A stretch of 64,000 bases of DNA from Wenxinia marina DSM 24838 (GTDB taxonomy: Bacteria; Pseudomonadota; Alphaproteobacteria; Rhodobacterales; Rhodobacteraceae), in contig NZ_KB902279.1 of assembly GCF_000379485.1 (NCBI RefSeq), forward strand, positions 1-64,000. Direction: 5' to 3'. Shown one piece after another: positions 24,142-33,015 of this stretch; the first letter of the stretch is position 1; the number at the start of each line of letters is the position of its first letter. Below the pieces are notes generated by a model. The model did not search any database, had not been told where the DNA came from, and was given only the letters and a program-made list of their open reading frames with translations. Both the position numbers and the translations under genes were made by a program.

Positions 24142-25758
24142 ATGGTCAGGACCGCCGCTGCCAGCGCGCGCCGGCCGCTCGCCCGTTTCGGGCGGGACGA
24201 GGCCGGATCGATGATCGTCTTGAGCCTGTTCCTGCTGATCCTGATGCTCGCCGTGGGCGGCATGGGCGTCGACTTCGTGCGCTACGAGCGGACCCGCGCC
24301 AACCTGCAGTCGACCGCCGACCGCGCGGTCCTCGCCGCGGCGTCGCTGAACCAGACCCTCGACCCCGAGACGGTCGTGCGCGACTACTTCGCCGCCGCGG
24401 GCCTCGACGACTACCTTCAGACGGTCAGCGTCACGAACGCCTACAACAGCCGCACGGTGACCGCGGTCGCCAGCGGCGATATGGACACCTACTTCCTCAA
24501 GCTGCTCGGCATCGAGGCGCTGACCGCGCCGGCGGCCAGCACCGCCAGCGAGGCGGCGATGGACCTCGAGATCGTCCTCGTCCTCGACGTCTCGGGCTCG
24601 ATGGCCAGCGACAACAAGCTGGTCAACCTGCAGATCGCCGCGAACGAGTTCGTCGAGACGATCATCGAGGAGTACGAGCCCGGCCGCGTCTCGATCGGGA
24701 TCGTGCCGTTCAACGGGCAGGTGAACCTCGGTGCGCCGCTGGCGTCGCTGCACAACGTGGTCGACCCCACCGGCGTCCCGGGCGTCAACTGCGTGGACCT
24801 GCCCCAGGCGGCCTACGACGCGCAGGTCATCCCGCCCACCCTCGCGATCCCGGCGACCGCCTACGCCGACACCTTCTCGACCTCATTCTCGAACTACCCC
24901 GGCAACTACTACGCCTCGCCGTCGAGCTACCCTCCGCGCACCACCAACATGTGGTGCCCGCCCAGCTTCACCAATACGGTGCTGTCGCCGACCACCAGCG
25001 TCGCCACCCTGCAGTCGCACATCAGCAACCTCACGGCCGTCGGCGCGACCTCGATCAACGCCGGCATGCGCTGGGGCACGACGCTGATCGACCCCGCCTT
25101 CCAGCCGCGGATGGCGGGCCTGATCGCGCTCGGCCAGTCGCCGGCGGCGCTGGCGGGGCATCCCTTCGCCTTCGACACGCCGAACGCCCGCAAGGTGATC
25201 GTGGTGATGACCGACGGCGAGCACTTCGCCGAGGAGCGGGTGAACGCGCCCTTCCGGTCCGGCCCCTCGCCCGTCTACCGGGCCTCGGACGGCACCTATT
25301 CGGTCTTCGTGGCCGCCCGGCCCGGACCGAACAGGTACTACGTCCCGCACGCCAACAGCTGGCAAGCGACCCCCTGGGGCACGGCGCCGGTGCAGCAGAC
25401 CTGGCCGCAGCTCTGGGCCGAGATGCGGATGAGCTACGTCGCGTGGCAGTTCTTCGCCCGCCCGGCCGGCGCAATGGGGCAGAGCATGAGCGCCGCCTAC
25501 AATGCGCAGATGGACGCGTTCCGCACCCGCACCAGCGTCGCCAGCATGAACGCCCAGCTGCAGGAGGTCTGCGCCGAGGCCCGCGAGGAAGGAGTGATCG
25601 TCTACGGCATCGCCTTTCAGGCGCCCCAGAACGGCCGCACCCAGATCGCCGGCTGCGCCGGCACGGCCGGCCGCTACTTCGACGCGAACGGGATGGAGAT
25701 CCAGACCGTGTTCCGCGCCATCGCCAACCAGATCCGCGCCCTGAGGCTGACCCAATGA
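24142..25758 (+). CDS. TadG-like pilus-assembly protein with vWA domain, cassette 1
   Basis: A 538-aa membrane-anchored protein. A TadE/G-like N-terminal helix (F-G-R-D-E-A-G-S-M-I-V-L-S-L-F-L-L-I-L, about 17-40) ends G-V-D-F-V-R-Y-E-R, the Flp-associated pseudopilin motif. A von Willebrand A domain follows with an intact MIDAS: D149-V-S151-G-S153. Later blocks are F-N-G-Q-V-N-L-G, G-A-T-S-I-N-A-G-M-R-W-G and M-T-D-G-E-H-F-A-E-E-R. The last residues are L-R-L-T-Q. Such proteins act in Tad/Flp pilus assembly or adhesion. ATG 24142 is chosen for its upstream GGAG; ATGs at 24121 and 24130 lack one. It is coupled to the next gene by ATGA. Confidence 0.9.
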   Translation: MVRTAAASARRPLARFGRDEAGSMIVLSLFLLILMLAVGGMGVDFVRYERTRANLQSTADRAVLAAASLNQTLDPETVVRDYFAAAGLDDYLQTVSVTNAYNSRTVTAVASGDMDTYFLKLLGIEALTAPAASTASEAAMDLEIVLVLDVSGSMASDNKLVNLQIAANEFVETIIEEYEPGRVSIGIVPFNGQVNLGAPLASLHNVVDPTGVPGVNCVDLPQAAYDAQVIPPTLAIPATAYADTFSTSFSNYPGNYYASPSSYPPRTTNMWCPPSFTNTVLSPTTSVATLQSHISNLTAVGATSINAGMRWGTTLIDPAFQPRMAGLIALGQSPAALAGHPFAFDTPNARKVIVVMTDGEHFAEERVNAPFRSGPSPVYRASDGTYSVFVAARPGPNRYYVPHANSWQATPWGTAPVQQTWPQLWAEMRMSYVAWQFFARPAGAMGQSMSAAYNAQMDAFRTRTSVASMNAQLQEVCAEAREEGVIVYGIAFQAPQNGRTQIAGCAGTAGRYFDANGMEIQTVFRAIANQIRALRLTQ

Positions 25759-26291
25759 CCCACCGGCTGATCCGCGCCCTGCGGCGCTTCTCGAAGGCCG
25801 AGCGGGGCTCGGCGACGCTGGAATTCTGCATCCTCCTGCCCGGCTTCATCCTGATCTTCCTCTCGACGTTCGAGCTGGGGATGCTGATGACCCGGCACGT
25901 CATGCTGGACCGGGCGCTCGACCTCGCGGTGCGGGAGGTGCGGCTCGGCGCGCTGACCGACGCGGACCACCAGGATCTCGTGGACGCCATCTGCGAGCAC
26001 GTGCTGGTGATGGACACCTGCACGACCGAGCTGAAGCTGGAGATGCGCCGGGTCGATCCGTGGACCGGTCTCGCGATCGCGCCTGTGGCGGATTGCGCGA
26101 ACCGGGACGAGCCCGGCACGCCGCCCGCCAACTTCGCCAACGGCGGGCAGAACCAGCTGATGGTGCTGCGCGCCTGCGCCCTGTTCGATCCGATGTTCCC
26201 GACGACCGGCCTCGGCGCGTCTCTCCCCCGCGAGTCCGGCGGCGCCTACGCCCTCGTGGCGACCTCGTCCTACGTCATCGAGCCGTTCTGA
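25755..26291 (+). CDS. TadE-like pilus-assembly protein, cassette 1
   Basis: A 178-aa single-pass membrane protein. It has a basic start (MTHRLIRALRRFSKAE) followed by R-G-S-A-T-L-E-F-C-I-L-L-P-G-F-I-L-I-F-L, the TadE prepilin-like helix with its conserved Glu. Extracellular segments include L-D-R-A-L-D-L-A-V-R-E-V-R-L-G-A-L and four Cys that could form disulphides (I-C-E-H, M-D-T-C, A-D-C-A, R-A-C-A-L-F-D-P). The ATG overlaps the previous stop. It is clearly homologous to the protein at 28657-29214. Confidence 0.9.
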   Translation: MTHRLIRALRRFSKAERGSATLEFCILLPGFILIFLSTFELGMLMTRHVMLDRALDLAVREVRLGALTDADHQDLVDAICEHVLVMDTCTTELKLEMRRVDPWTGLAIAPVADCANRDEPGTPPANFANGGQNQLMVLRACALFDPMFPTTGLGASLPRESGGAYALVATSSYVIEPF

Positions 26292-26302
26292 GGATCCCGC
26301 CC

Positions 26303-26884
26303 ATGATCAAGCGTCTTCCGGGCGCCCTCGCCCGCCGCCTCCGCGCCGAGGAGGGAAGCGTCACCGTCGAGGCGGTCATCATGCTGCCGGCGCTGATCTG
26401 GTGCTACCTCGGCACCTTCGTGTTCTTCGACGCCTACCGGGCGCAGACCGTGAACATCAAGACCGGCTACACGATCGGCGACACGCTGAGCCGCGAGCAG
26501 ACCCTGATCACCGAGCGCTACATCGATTCGCTGTACGAACTGCAGACCTTAGCCGTGAATACCGACCAGGACGTCGCGCTGCGCGTCACCGTCATCGGCT
26601 ACGACGCGGACGAGGACGCCTTCACGGTCGCCTGGTCGCGGACGCGCGGCGGACCGGACGAGCTCGACGCCGCCACCGTCAACGCCGCCCGCGACCGCAT
26701 CCCGACGATGAGCGAGGTGGACCACACGATCGTGGTGGAGACGTGGGTCGACTACGCGCCCGCCTTCCAGGTCGGCATTGACCCCTTCACCTTCGAGGAC
26801 TTCGTGACGGTCAGGCCGCGCTCCGGCGGGACGCTGTGCTTCGATCCCGTGGGCGACGGCGACATCCTCGACGCGCTGTGCTGA
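26303..26884 (+). CDS. TadE-like membrane protein, cassette 1 third gene
   Basis: A 193-aa protein with the pseudopilin-type segment E-E-G-S-V-T-V-E-A-V-I-M-L-P-A-L-I-W-C-Y-L-G near the N-terminus and one membrane span. The extracellular part holds F-F-D-A-Y-R-A-Q-T-V-N, L-Y-E-L-Q and V-V-E-T-W-V-D-Y-A-P-A-F, and ends with two Cys. GAGG lies upstream of ATG 26303, 11 bases after the preceding stop. It pairs with the protein at 29211-29807. It probably contributes to the Tad-like machine; no tadA, rcpA or flp gene is nearby. Confidence 0.88.
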   Translation: MIKRLPGALARRLRAEEGSVTVEAVIMLPALIWCYLGTFVFFDAYRAQTVNIKTGYTIGDTLSREQTLITERYIDSLYELQTLAVNTDQDVALRVTVIGYDADEDAFTVAWSRTRGGPDELDAATVNAARDRIPTMSEVDHTIVVETWVDYAPAFQVGIDPFTFEDFVTVRPRSGGTLCFDPVGDGDILDALC

Positions 26885-27040
26885 AGGCGGGGCGACGCCC
26901 CGGCCGTCGGCCGCCCGCCGCCCCGCGCATTGCCCACCTGACGCGACGCTGCCACGACGCCGCCCCGTCCTCGTCATTATCCCTAATTAACCGTTCCCGA
27001 ATGGTCCCGCCTGCCCGGGGCCGAAAAGGGAAGTCGATAC

Positions 27041-28660
27041 GTGGTTGTGACCCGCCTGCTGCCCGGCCCACCGGCCGCCCTCCCGCCCCGCTTCGTCACC
27101 TCCGAAACCGGGTCGATGTCGGTCTTCATGATCTACATCATGGTGATGATCCTGATGGTCGGCGGGATGGCGGTCGACATCGTTCGGTACGAGAGCGCCC
27201 GCGCCCGGCTGCAGTCGATGCTGGACCGCGCGACGCTCGCGGCGGCCGACCTCGAACAGACGCTCGATCCGGTGTCGGTGGTCTACGACTTCGCCGAGAA
27301 GGAGGGTCTCGACGACCTTCTGACCAGCGTCACGGTCGACGAGAACTTCAATTCGCGCACCGTCACGGCCGAGGCCGACATGTCGATGGGCACGATATTC
27401 ATGTCGATGCTCGGGATAGAATCCCTGGGCGCGCCGGCCGCGAGCGCGGCGACCGAGGAGATCCTCGACATCGAGGTGGCGATGGTGCTCGACGTGTCCG
27501 GCTCGATGCAGGGACAGAAGATCGCCAATCTCCAGGATGCGGCGATCGAGTTCGTGGACATCCTGATGTCCGACGACGAGGACAACCGCATCTCGATCGC
27601 GCTCGTCCCGTTCAACGGACAGGTGAACCTCGGCCCGGCCCTGCGGGCGGAGTACAACGCCACCGACATCCCCTACCGGACCAACGTCGCCTGCGTCGAC
27701 CTGCCGTCGAGCGTCTACGGCACGCAGACGATCGGCCGGACCCTCCCGCTGCCCTCCACGGGCTATGTCGACACCTTCTCGTCCACCAACCGCAGCTACT
27801 ACTATACCTCGCCCTACTCCTACGGTCCGAACCCGTCGAACGTCTGGTGCCCGGATTCGTCGGCCAACCACGTCCGCCTGCCGACCACGAACCAGGGCGA
27901 CCTGAACAGCGCGATCGGGAACCTGAACGCGATCGGCGCGACGTCGATCAACGCCGGGATGCGCTGGGGGATGACCCTGCTCGACCCGTCGTTCGCGCCG
28001 ATCATGCAGCACCAGATCGCGCTGGGGAACGTGCCCGGCAACCTCACCGGCCGGCCCTTCGGCTACCGCACGCCGAACACGATGAAGGTGATCGTGCTGA
28101 TGACCGACGGCGAGCACTTCGCAGAGGAGCGGCTGAACGCCGGCTACCGCTCGGGCCCCTCGACGATCTTCCGGGGCAACGACGGCTACTATTCGATGTA
28201 CTACGACCGCTCCAACACCAGCAACGACTACTGGGTGCCGCACCGCTCGGAATGGCGCAGCCAGGCGTGGCCGCAGAACTCGCAGGCGACGCGGATGGAT
28301 TGGCGTCAGGTCTGGGACACGATGCGCGTGTCCTACGTGGCGTGGGAGTTCTACGGCCGCGGCCTCGGCGGCGGCAGCTCGTACAATCGCAACTACTACT
28401 ACGAGCTGTACTACGACCAGATGCGCACCCGGACCCCGATCGACGCCATGAACGCACAGCTCCAGCAGATGTGCGACCGCGCCCGGAACGAGCGGGTGAT
28501 CGTCTTCGGCGTCTCGTTCGACGCCCCCGACGCCGGGCGCGAGCAGATCTTCGACTGCTCGTTCACGCCCTCGCACTTCTACAACGCCGCTCTCGACGAC
28601 ATCGGCGACGTGTTCGAGGCAATCGCGAACCAGATCAAGTCGCTGAGGCTGGTCCAATGA
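27041..28660 (+). CDS. TadG-like pilus-assembly protein with vWA domain, cassette 2
   Basis: A 539-aa paralogue of the protein at 24142-25758. It has the same TadG helix (E-T-G-S-M-S-V-F-M-I-Y-I-M-V-M-I-L) ending V-D-I-V-R-Y-E-S, an intact MIDAS (D151-V-S153-G-S155) and the blocks F-N-G-Q-V-N-L-G, G-A-T-S-I-N-A-G-M-R-W-G and M-T-D-G-E-H-F-A-E-E-R. A Tyr/Asn-rich insert (N-R-S-Y-Y-Y-T-S-P-Y-S-Y; N-R-N-Y-Y-Y-E-L-Y-Y) is longer than in copy 1 and may be surface-exposed. It starts with GTG at 27041 after AAGGGAAG. It has its own 156-base leader, so it may be separately transcribed. Confidence 0.9.
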   Translation: MVVTRLLPGPPAALPPRFVTSETGSMSVFMIYIMVMILMVGGMAVDIVRYESARARLQSMLDRATLAAADLEQTLDPVSVVYDFAEKEGLDDLLTSVTVDENFNSRTVTAEADMSMGTIFMSMLGIESLGAPAASAATEEILDIEVAMVLDVSGSMQGQKIANLQDAAIEFVDILMSDDEDNRISIALVPFNGQVNLGPALRAEYNATDIPYRTNVACVDLPSSVYGTQTIGRTLPLPSTGYVDTFSSTNRSYYYTSPYSYGPNPSNVWCPDSSANHVRLPTTNQGDLNSAIGNLNAIGATSINAGMRWGMTLLDPSFAPIMQHQIALGNVPGNLTGRPFGYRTPNTMKVIVLMTDGEHFAEERLNAGYRSGPSTIFRGNDGYYSMYYDRSNTSNDYWVPHRSEWRSQAWPQNSQATRMDWRQVWDTMRVSYVAWEFYGRGLGGGSSYNRNYYYELYYDQMRTRTPIDAMNAQLQQMCDRARNERVIVFGVSFDAPDAGREQIFDCSFTPSHFYNAALDDIGDVFEAIANQIKSLRLVQ

Positions 28661-29214
28661 GCCGGGCCGCACGGATCGCCGCCGCCCTCCGCCGCCGCCG
28701 CGCCTTCCTGCGGGGCACCGACGGATCGTCGACGGTGGAATTCGTGATCTGCGTGCCGGTCCTCATGGTCTTCCTGCTCAGCGGGATCGAGCTGGGTCTC
28801 CTGATGACGCGGGGGGTCCTGATCGACCGCGCCGTGGAGATGGCCGTGCGCGAGGTGCGCATCGGAGCCCTGGCACCGGTGACGCACGACACCCTGCGCG
28901 ACCGGGTCTGCGAGCTGATGCCGATCATGGAGAACTGCCAGGCCGACCTGCGGCTCGAGATGCAGACGCTGAACCCGCGGGCCGCCATCACCATCACGCG
29001 CGAGGCGGACTGCGTCGACCGGGGCGACCCGGAAAAGCCGCTGCGGTCGACCTTCGATCAGCTGAACAGCAATCAGATCACGATCGTCCGGGCCTGCGCC
29101 CTGTTCGATCCGCTCTTCCCGACCACCGGCCTCGCCGCCTCGCTCCACAAGGAGTCCGAGAATGCCTACGCGCTGGTCTCGAACTCCCTCTTCGTCGTGG
29201 AGCCGCGCGAATGA
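28657..29214 (+). CDS. TadE-like pilus-assembly protein, cassette 2
   Basis: A 185-aa paralogue of 25755-26291. D-G-S-S-T-V-E-F-V-I-C-V-P-V-L-M-V-F-L-L is the TadE helix. L-I-D-R-A-V-E-M-A-V-R-E-V-R-I-G-A-L and R-A-C-A-L-F-D-P-L-F-P-T-T-G-L match copy 1 nearly word for word. The ATG overlaps the stop of the vWA gene and its own stop overlaps the next start (both ATGA), so the three cassette genes are tightly coupled. Confidence 0.9.
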   Translation: MSRAARIAAALRRRRAFLRGTDGSSTVEFVICVPVLMVFLLSGIELGLLMTRGVLIDRAVEMAVREVRIGALAPVTHDTLRDRVCELMPIMENCQADLRLEMQTLNPRAAITITREADCVDRGDPEKPLRSTFDQLNSNQITIVRACALFDPLFPTTGLAASLHKESENAYALVSNSLFVVEPRE

Positions 29215-29807
29215 GGACGCTCCCCACCGCCATCCGCGACCAGGTCCGCCGCTTCTTCTCGCGCGACGAGGGGACCATCACGGTCGAGATGCTGCTGACG
29301 CTGCCGATCGTGCTGTGGGCCTATCTCGGCACGTTCGTGTTCTTCGACGCCTACAACGCCCAGGCGGTGAACGTGCGCACGTCCTACACGCTCGGCGACG
29401 CGCTCAGCCGCGAGACGGGCTTCGTGACGCCGCGCTACATGGACAGCCTGTACGAGTTGCAGCGGTTCCTTGTGCAGACCGACGAGAACGTGGCGCTGCG
29501 GATCACCGTCGTCCGCTACGAGCTCACCCGGGACCGCCACCGCGTCGTCTGGAGCCAGGTCCGCGGTCCCGGCATCGCCCCGCTGCAGAACCAGGACATC
29601 GCGGACTTCTACGACCGCATCCCACGCACGGTGAACGAGGGGCAGATGATCATGGTGGAGACGTGGGTCGACTATGCCCCCGCCTTCGGCGTCGGCATCG
29701 AGGACTTCACCTTCGAGGACATATCCCTGACCCGGCCCCGGTTCTCGGGCCAGGTCTGCTGGAACAGCCAGGAGAACGGCGACGAGAGGACGGCGGTCTG
29801 CCGCTGA
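29211..29807 (+). CDS. TadE-like membrane protein, cassette 2 third gene
   Basis: A 198-aa paralogue of 26303-26884. It shares D-E-G-T-I-T-V-E-M-L-L-T-L-P-I-V-L-W-A-Y-L-G-T-F-V-F-F-D-A-Y, D-S-L-Y-E-L-Q and M-V-E-T-W-V-D-Y-A-P-A-F-G-V-G-I. The C-terminus again carries two Cys. It is coupled to the preceding gene by ATGA, whereas in cassette 1 the equivalent genes are 11 bases apart. Confidence 0.88.
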   Translation: MRTLPTAIRDQVRRFFSRDEGTITVEMLLTLPIVLWAYLGTFVFFDAYNAQAVNVRTSYTLGDALSRETGFVTPRYMDSLYELQRFLVQTDENVALRITVVRYELTRDRHRVVWSQVRGPGIAPLQNQDIADFYDRIPRTVNEGQMIMVETWVDYAPAFGVGIEDFTFEDISLTRPRFSGQVCWNSQENGDERTAVCR

Positions 29808-29820
29808 CCCGCCGCCCGCG

Positions 29821-30309
29821 TCAGAGGCTGTAGACCGTGAGCTCCTCGATCGCCGTCAGCGACAGGCCGAGAAGCTGCATCGCAGGCAGGCTGATCTCGC
29901 TGCCCGATCCCGCGGCGCCGCCCGACGGCCGCAGCTCGACGTTGATGCCCTCGCCCGCGGCGGTCTCGACCCGGCCGGCCGTGACCGTGTCGACGTAGGG
30001 CGTCTCGATCCAGATCCCGGGTTCGGCCGGGTTGCCCAGGGTCGCCAGCGTGGTCCCGAGCCGCGTCTCCCCGCCCTCCGCCTCGGCCTGCGCCTCGGCG
30101 CGGTCCTCCTCGGTCGTGGTGTCGAACTCCGCCGCCGTGGTGGCGTTCGCCGGCGGTGGCGGCGGCGGCGTCGGGTCCAGCGTCTCGGGCGGCGGCGCGG
30201 CGGCGGCGGCCGCGGCGGCGTCGACGGTGGCGGGCTCGCCGAAGCCGGGCAGCGAAGGCGAGGCACAGGCGGCGAGAAGCGGGAGGGCGATCAGGGGGAT
30301 ATGGCGCAT
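29821..30309 (-). CDS. Hypothetical lipoprotein with Pro/Ala-rich linker
   Basis: A 162-aa protein beginning [18 protein letters not shown], a lipoprotein signal with lipid-attachment Cys 15. An Ala-run and a Pro-run (about 33-55) form a flexible stalk, then a small domain with [19 protein letters not shown] and [22 protein letters not shown]. Related Rhodobacterales proteins are sometimes mislabelled as D-galactarate dehydratase; nothing here supports an enzyme. It is divergent from moaA, and its 3' end nearly abuts the Tad cassette. Confidence 0.8.
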   Translation of the reverse strand: MRHIPLIALPLLAACASPSLPGFGEPATVDAAAAAAAAPPPETLDPTPPPPPPANATTAAEFDTTTEEDRAEAQAEAEGGETRLGTTLATLGNPAEPGIWIETPYVDTVTAGRVETAAGEGINVELRPSGGAAGSGSEISLPAMQLLGLSLTAIEELTVYSL

Positions 30310-30397
30310 GAGCCGCACCCTAGGGGCCGGCCGCGAAACACGCAATGGCCCGCCCGGCCGCTTGCACGGGGTCCGGCCCGGCCCTACCTTGAGCGCC

Positions 30398-31402
30398 ATG
30401 GCACAGCTCGTCGATCCCTTCGAGCGCAGGATCCGCTACCTGCGCGTCTCGGTCACGGACCGCTGCGACTTCCGCTGCGTCTACTGCATGTCGGAGAACA
30501 TGACCTTCCTGCCCAAGAAGGATCTCCTGACGCTGGAGGAGCTGGACCGCCTGTCCTCCGCCTTCGTCCGCCTGGGGGTGGAGAAGCTGCGCATCACCGG
30601 GGGCGAGCCGCTGGTCCGCCGCGACATCCTCACCTACTTCCGCGCGATGGGCCGGCACCTGGAGACCGGCGCGCTGAAGGAGCTGACGCTCACCACCAAC
30701 GGCAGTCAGCTGTCCCGCTTCGCCACCGACCTGTACGAGGCCGGCGTGCGCCGTGTGAACGTCTCGCTCGACACGCTGGACGAGGCGAAGTTCGCGCAGA
30801 TCACCAGATGGGGCCGCCTGCCGCAGGTCCTGAAGGGGATCGACGCGGCGCAGGCGGCGGGCCTGAAGGTCAAGATCAACACCGTCGCGCTGAAGGGCTT
30901 CAACGAGGACGAGCTGTTCCGGCTCGTCGAATGGTGCGCCTCCCGCGACATGGACCTGACCTTCATCGAGGTCATGCCGATGGGCGACATCGGCAACGAG
31001 GATCGCCTGGACCAGTACTGGCCGCTCAGCGACCTGCGCCGCCGCCTGGCGTCGCATTACGTCGTCACCGACCTGCCCGACGATACCGGCGGGCCCGCCC
31101 GTTACGTCCGGCTGGAGGAGACGGGCCAGCGGATCGGCTTCATCACGCCGCTGACGCACAATTTCTGCGAAAGCTGCAACCGGGTGCGCGTGACCTGCAC
31201 CGGCGAGATCTACACCTGCCTGGGGCAGGAAGGGCATTCCGATCTCCGCGCCCCGCTCCGCGCCTCGGTCGACGACGACGCGCATCTCGAGGACGCGATC
31301 CGCGCCGCCATCGCGCTGAAGCCGAAGGGCCACGACTTCGACTATTCCCGCCAGTCGGTCGAGGGCCGCGTCAGCCGCCACATGAGCCACACCGGCGGCT
31401 GA
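30398..31402 (+). CDS. moaA: GTP 3',8-cyclase MoaA
   Basis: A 334-aa radical-SAM enzyme that performs the first step of molybdenum cofactor synthesis, GTP to 3',8-cyclo-7,8-dihydro-GTP, with MoaC. The N-terminal [4Fe-4S] cluster ligands are C23-D-F-R-C27-V-Y-C30. The C-terminal second cluster is [12 protein letters not shown]. The chain ends M-S-H-T-G-G, the double Gly needed for activity. S-V-T-D-R and G-G-E-P-L are canonical. Other moa genes are not in the window. Confidence 0.97.
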   Translation: MAQLVDPFERRIRYLRVSVTDRCDFRCVYCMSENMTFLPKKDLLTLEELDRLSSAFVRLGVEKLRITGGEPLVRRDILTYFRAMGRHLETGALKELTLTTNGSQLSRFATDLYEAGVRRVNVSLDTLDEAKFAQITRWGRLPQVLKGIDAAQAAGLKVKINTVALKGFNEDELFRLVEWCASRDMDLTFIEVMPMGDIGNEDRLDQYWPLSDLRRRLASHYVVTDLPDDTGGPARYVRLEETGQRIGFITPLTHNFCESCNRVRVTCTGEIYTCLGQEGHSDLRAPLRASVDDDAHLEDAIRAAIALKPKGHDFDYSRQSVEGRVSRHMSHTGG

Positions 31403-31507
31403 CGGGCCGGCCCGACCGGGCGCGATGACGCTCCTCTCCGCCTCTCCCCGCGACCCCGCCGCCCCGTCCCTCTACCTCGGGCGACGCCCCCGGCCGAGGC
31501 GGGCGCC

Positions 31508-32758
31508 ATGACGCTCCTCCTGTCGCTCTACCGCGGGGCCGCCGACCTCGCCGCGCCGCTCGTGGCGCGCCGCGTCGCCGGGCGCCTCCGGGCGCAGGGC
31601 GTGGCGGGCCGGCGCCCGTGGGAGAGGCTGGGCCACGCGACGCAGCCCCGCCCGGACGGCCCGCTGATCTGGATGCACGGCGCCAGCGTGGGCGAGAGCC
31701 TGTCCGCCCTGCCGCTGGCCGCCGCCCTGCAGGCCGAGCGCCCCGACTTGAACATCCTCGTCACCAGCGGGACCGCCTCCTCCGCCGACATCCTGTCCCG
31801 CCGCCTGCCCGCCGGCATGCTCCACCAGTTCGCCCCCCTCGATTCGCGCCCGGTGCTGCGCCGCTTCCTGGATCACTGGCGGCCGGACGCCCTGGTCCTG
31901 GCCGAGAGCGAGATCTGGCCGCAGACCATCCTCGCCTGCGCCGCCCGGGGCATCCCGGTCGCCCTCGTCGGCGCACGCCTGTCGGACGGTTCCCTCCGCG
32001 GCTGGGCCCGGGCGCCCCGGACCGCGCGCGCGATCTTCTCCCGCCTCGCCCTCGTCTCCGCCCAGACAGCAGCCACCGCGGACGCGCTCGAGGCCCTCGG
32101 CGCGCCGAGCGCCTTCCCGCCCGTCGACCTCAAGGCCGCCGCCGACCCGCCGCCGGGCGATGCCGTCCCGCTCGCGGCGGCGCTCGGCGACCGCCCGGTC
32201 TGGGCCGCCGTCTCGACCCACCCCGGCGAGGAGGAGATCGCCCTCGCCGCCCACCGGACGGTCCTCGCCCGGCACCCGGCCGCCCTCCTCCTCCTCGTCC
32301 CGCGCCACCCGGAGCGGGCGGACGCCATCGCCGCCCGGACCGATCTGCCCTTCGCCCGCCGCAGCGCCGGGACAGTCCCCGCCACGGACCACGCCGTCTG
32401 GCTCTGCGACACCCTCGGCGAAACCGGCCTGTGGTTCCGCCTCGCGGACCCGGTCTTCCTCGGCGGCTCGCTGGTGCCCGTCGGTGGCCACAACCCGTGG
32501 GAGCCCGCCGCCCTCGGCCGCGCCCCGCTCCACGGCCCCCATGTCGACAGCGCCGCCACGGCCTGGGCGACCCTCGCCGCCGCCGGCGCGGCGACCGGGG
32601 TCTCGGCCGACACGCTCGGCCCCACCGTCGCGGATCTCCTCGCCGACCCCGCACGCCGCCACGCCGCCGGCGCCGCCGCCCGCCGGACAGCCGACGCCGC
32701 GAGGGGCGACGTCGCCACCCTCGCCCGCGCCATCCTCGACCTTCCGCCTTCAAAATAA
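31508..32758 (+). CDS. waaA: 3-deoxy-D-manno-octulosonic acid (Kdo) transferase
   Basis: A 416-aa membrane-associated glycosyltransferase (GT30) that adds Kdo to lipid IVA in lipopolysaccharide synthesis. It starts MTLLLSLYRGAADLAAPL, a hydrophobic anchor. W-M-H-G-A-S-V-G-E-S-L-S-A-L-P-L (about 55-70, catalytic Glu) and L-A-E-S-E-I-W-P are family hallmarks, as are F-L-G-G-S-L-V-P-V-G-G-H-N-P-W-E-P-A and G-P-H in the C-terminal domain. An in-frame-stopping 28-codon ORF from 31425 overlaps this ATG. GAGGCGGG lies upstream. Confidence 0.95.
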   Translation: MTLLLSLYRGAADLAAPLVARRVAGRLRAQGVAGRRPWERLGHATQPRPDGPLIWMHGASVGESLSALPLAAALQAERPDLNILVTSGTASSADILSRRLPAGMLHQFAPLDSRPVLRRFLDHWRPDALVLAESEIWPQTILACAARGIPVALVGARLSDGSLRGWARAPRTARAIFSRLALVSAQTAATADALEALGAPSAFPPVDLKAAADPPPGDAVPLAAALGDRPVWAAVSTHPGEEEIALAAHRTVLARHPAALLLLVPRHPERADAIAARTDLPFARRSAGTVPATDHAVWLCDTLGETGLWFRLADPVFLGGSLVPVGGHNPWEPAALGRAPLHGPHVDSAATAWATLAAAGAATGVSADTLGPTVADLLADPARRHAAGAAARRTADAARGDVATLARAILDLPPSK

Positions 32759-32765
32759 GGCGCCC

Positions 32766-32985
32766 GCGATTCGGCGGAGGGTCAAGGACGCGCGAACGCG
32801 CGCCGGCGAAGCCGGGCGAAGCTCCTTGACGCTCCGCCGAATCGCATCACGCTGACAGGAGGCGCGTTCAGGGGCACACCTGCCCCTGAACCGCTTCCCA
32901 AGCAGAGGCGACTCCCTCACCGCCCCCGAGACCGCTTGAGGCGACAGAACCCGCCGCCGGGGACGGCGGGCGGGGCGATGCGCCG
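32766..32985. repeat. Dispersed palindromic repeat, copy A
   Basis: The space after waaA holds a compound repeat shared with 59319-59540. First is a 23-base inverted repeat, arms 32766-32788 and 32823-32845 with one mismatch, around a GC-rich 34-base loop. Next is a perfect 11-bp hairpin, GTTCAGGGGCA (32866-32876) with TGCCCCTGAAC (32881-32891). Last is a G/C tail with GGCGGGCGGGGCGATGCG. Translating it gives spurious low-complexity peptides. It is a REP/BIME-like non-coding element rather than a gene. Confidence 0.85.
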
Positions 32986-33015
32986 CCGGCAGGCGGCCGC
33001 GAGCGCCGGACGCCG

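Noticed and set aside
32766-32985. Peptides with L-T-L-R-R-I-A-type words near 32800 and 59350
   Set aside because: They come from translating the dispersed palindromic repeat; both copies show the same non-coding inverted structure.
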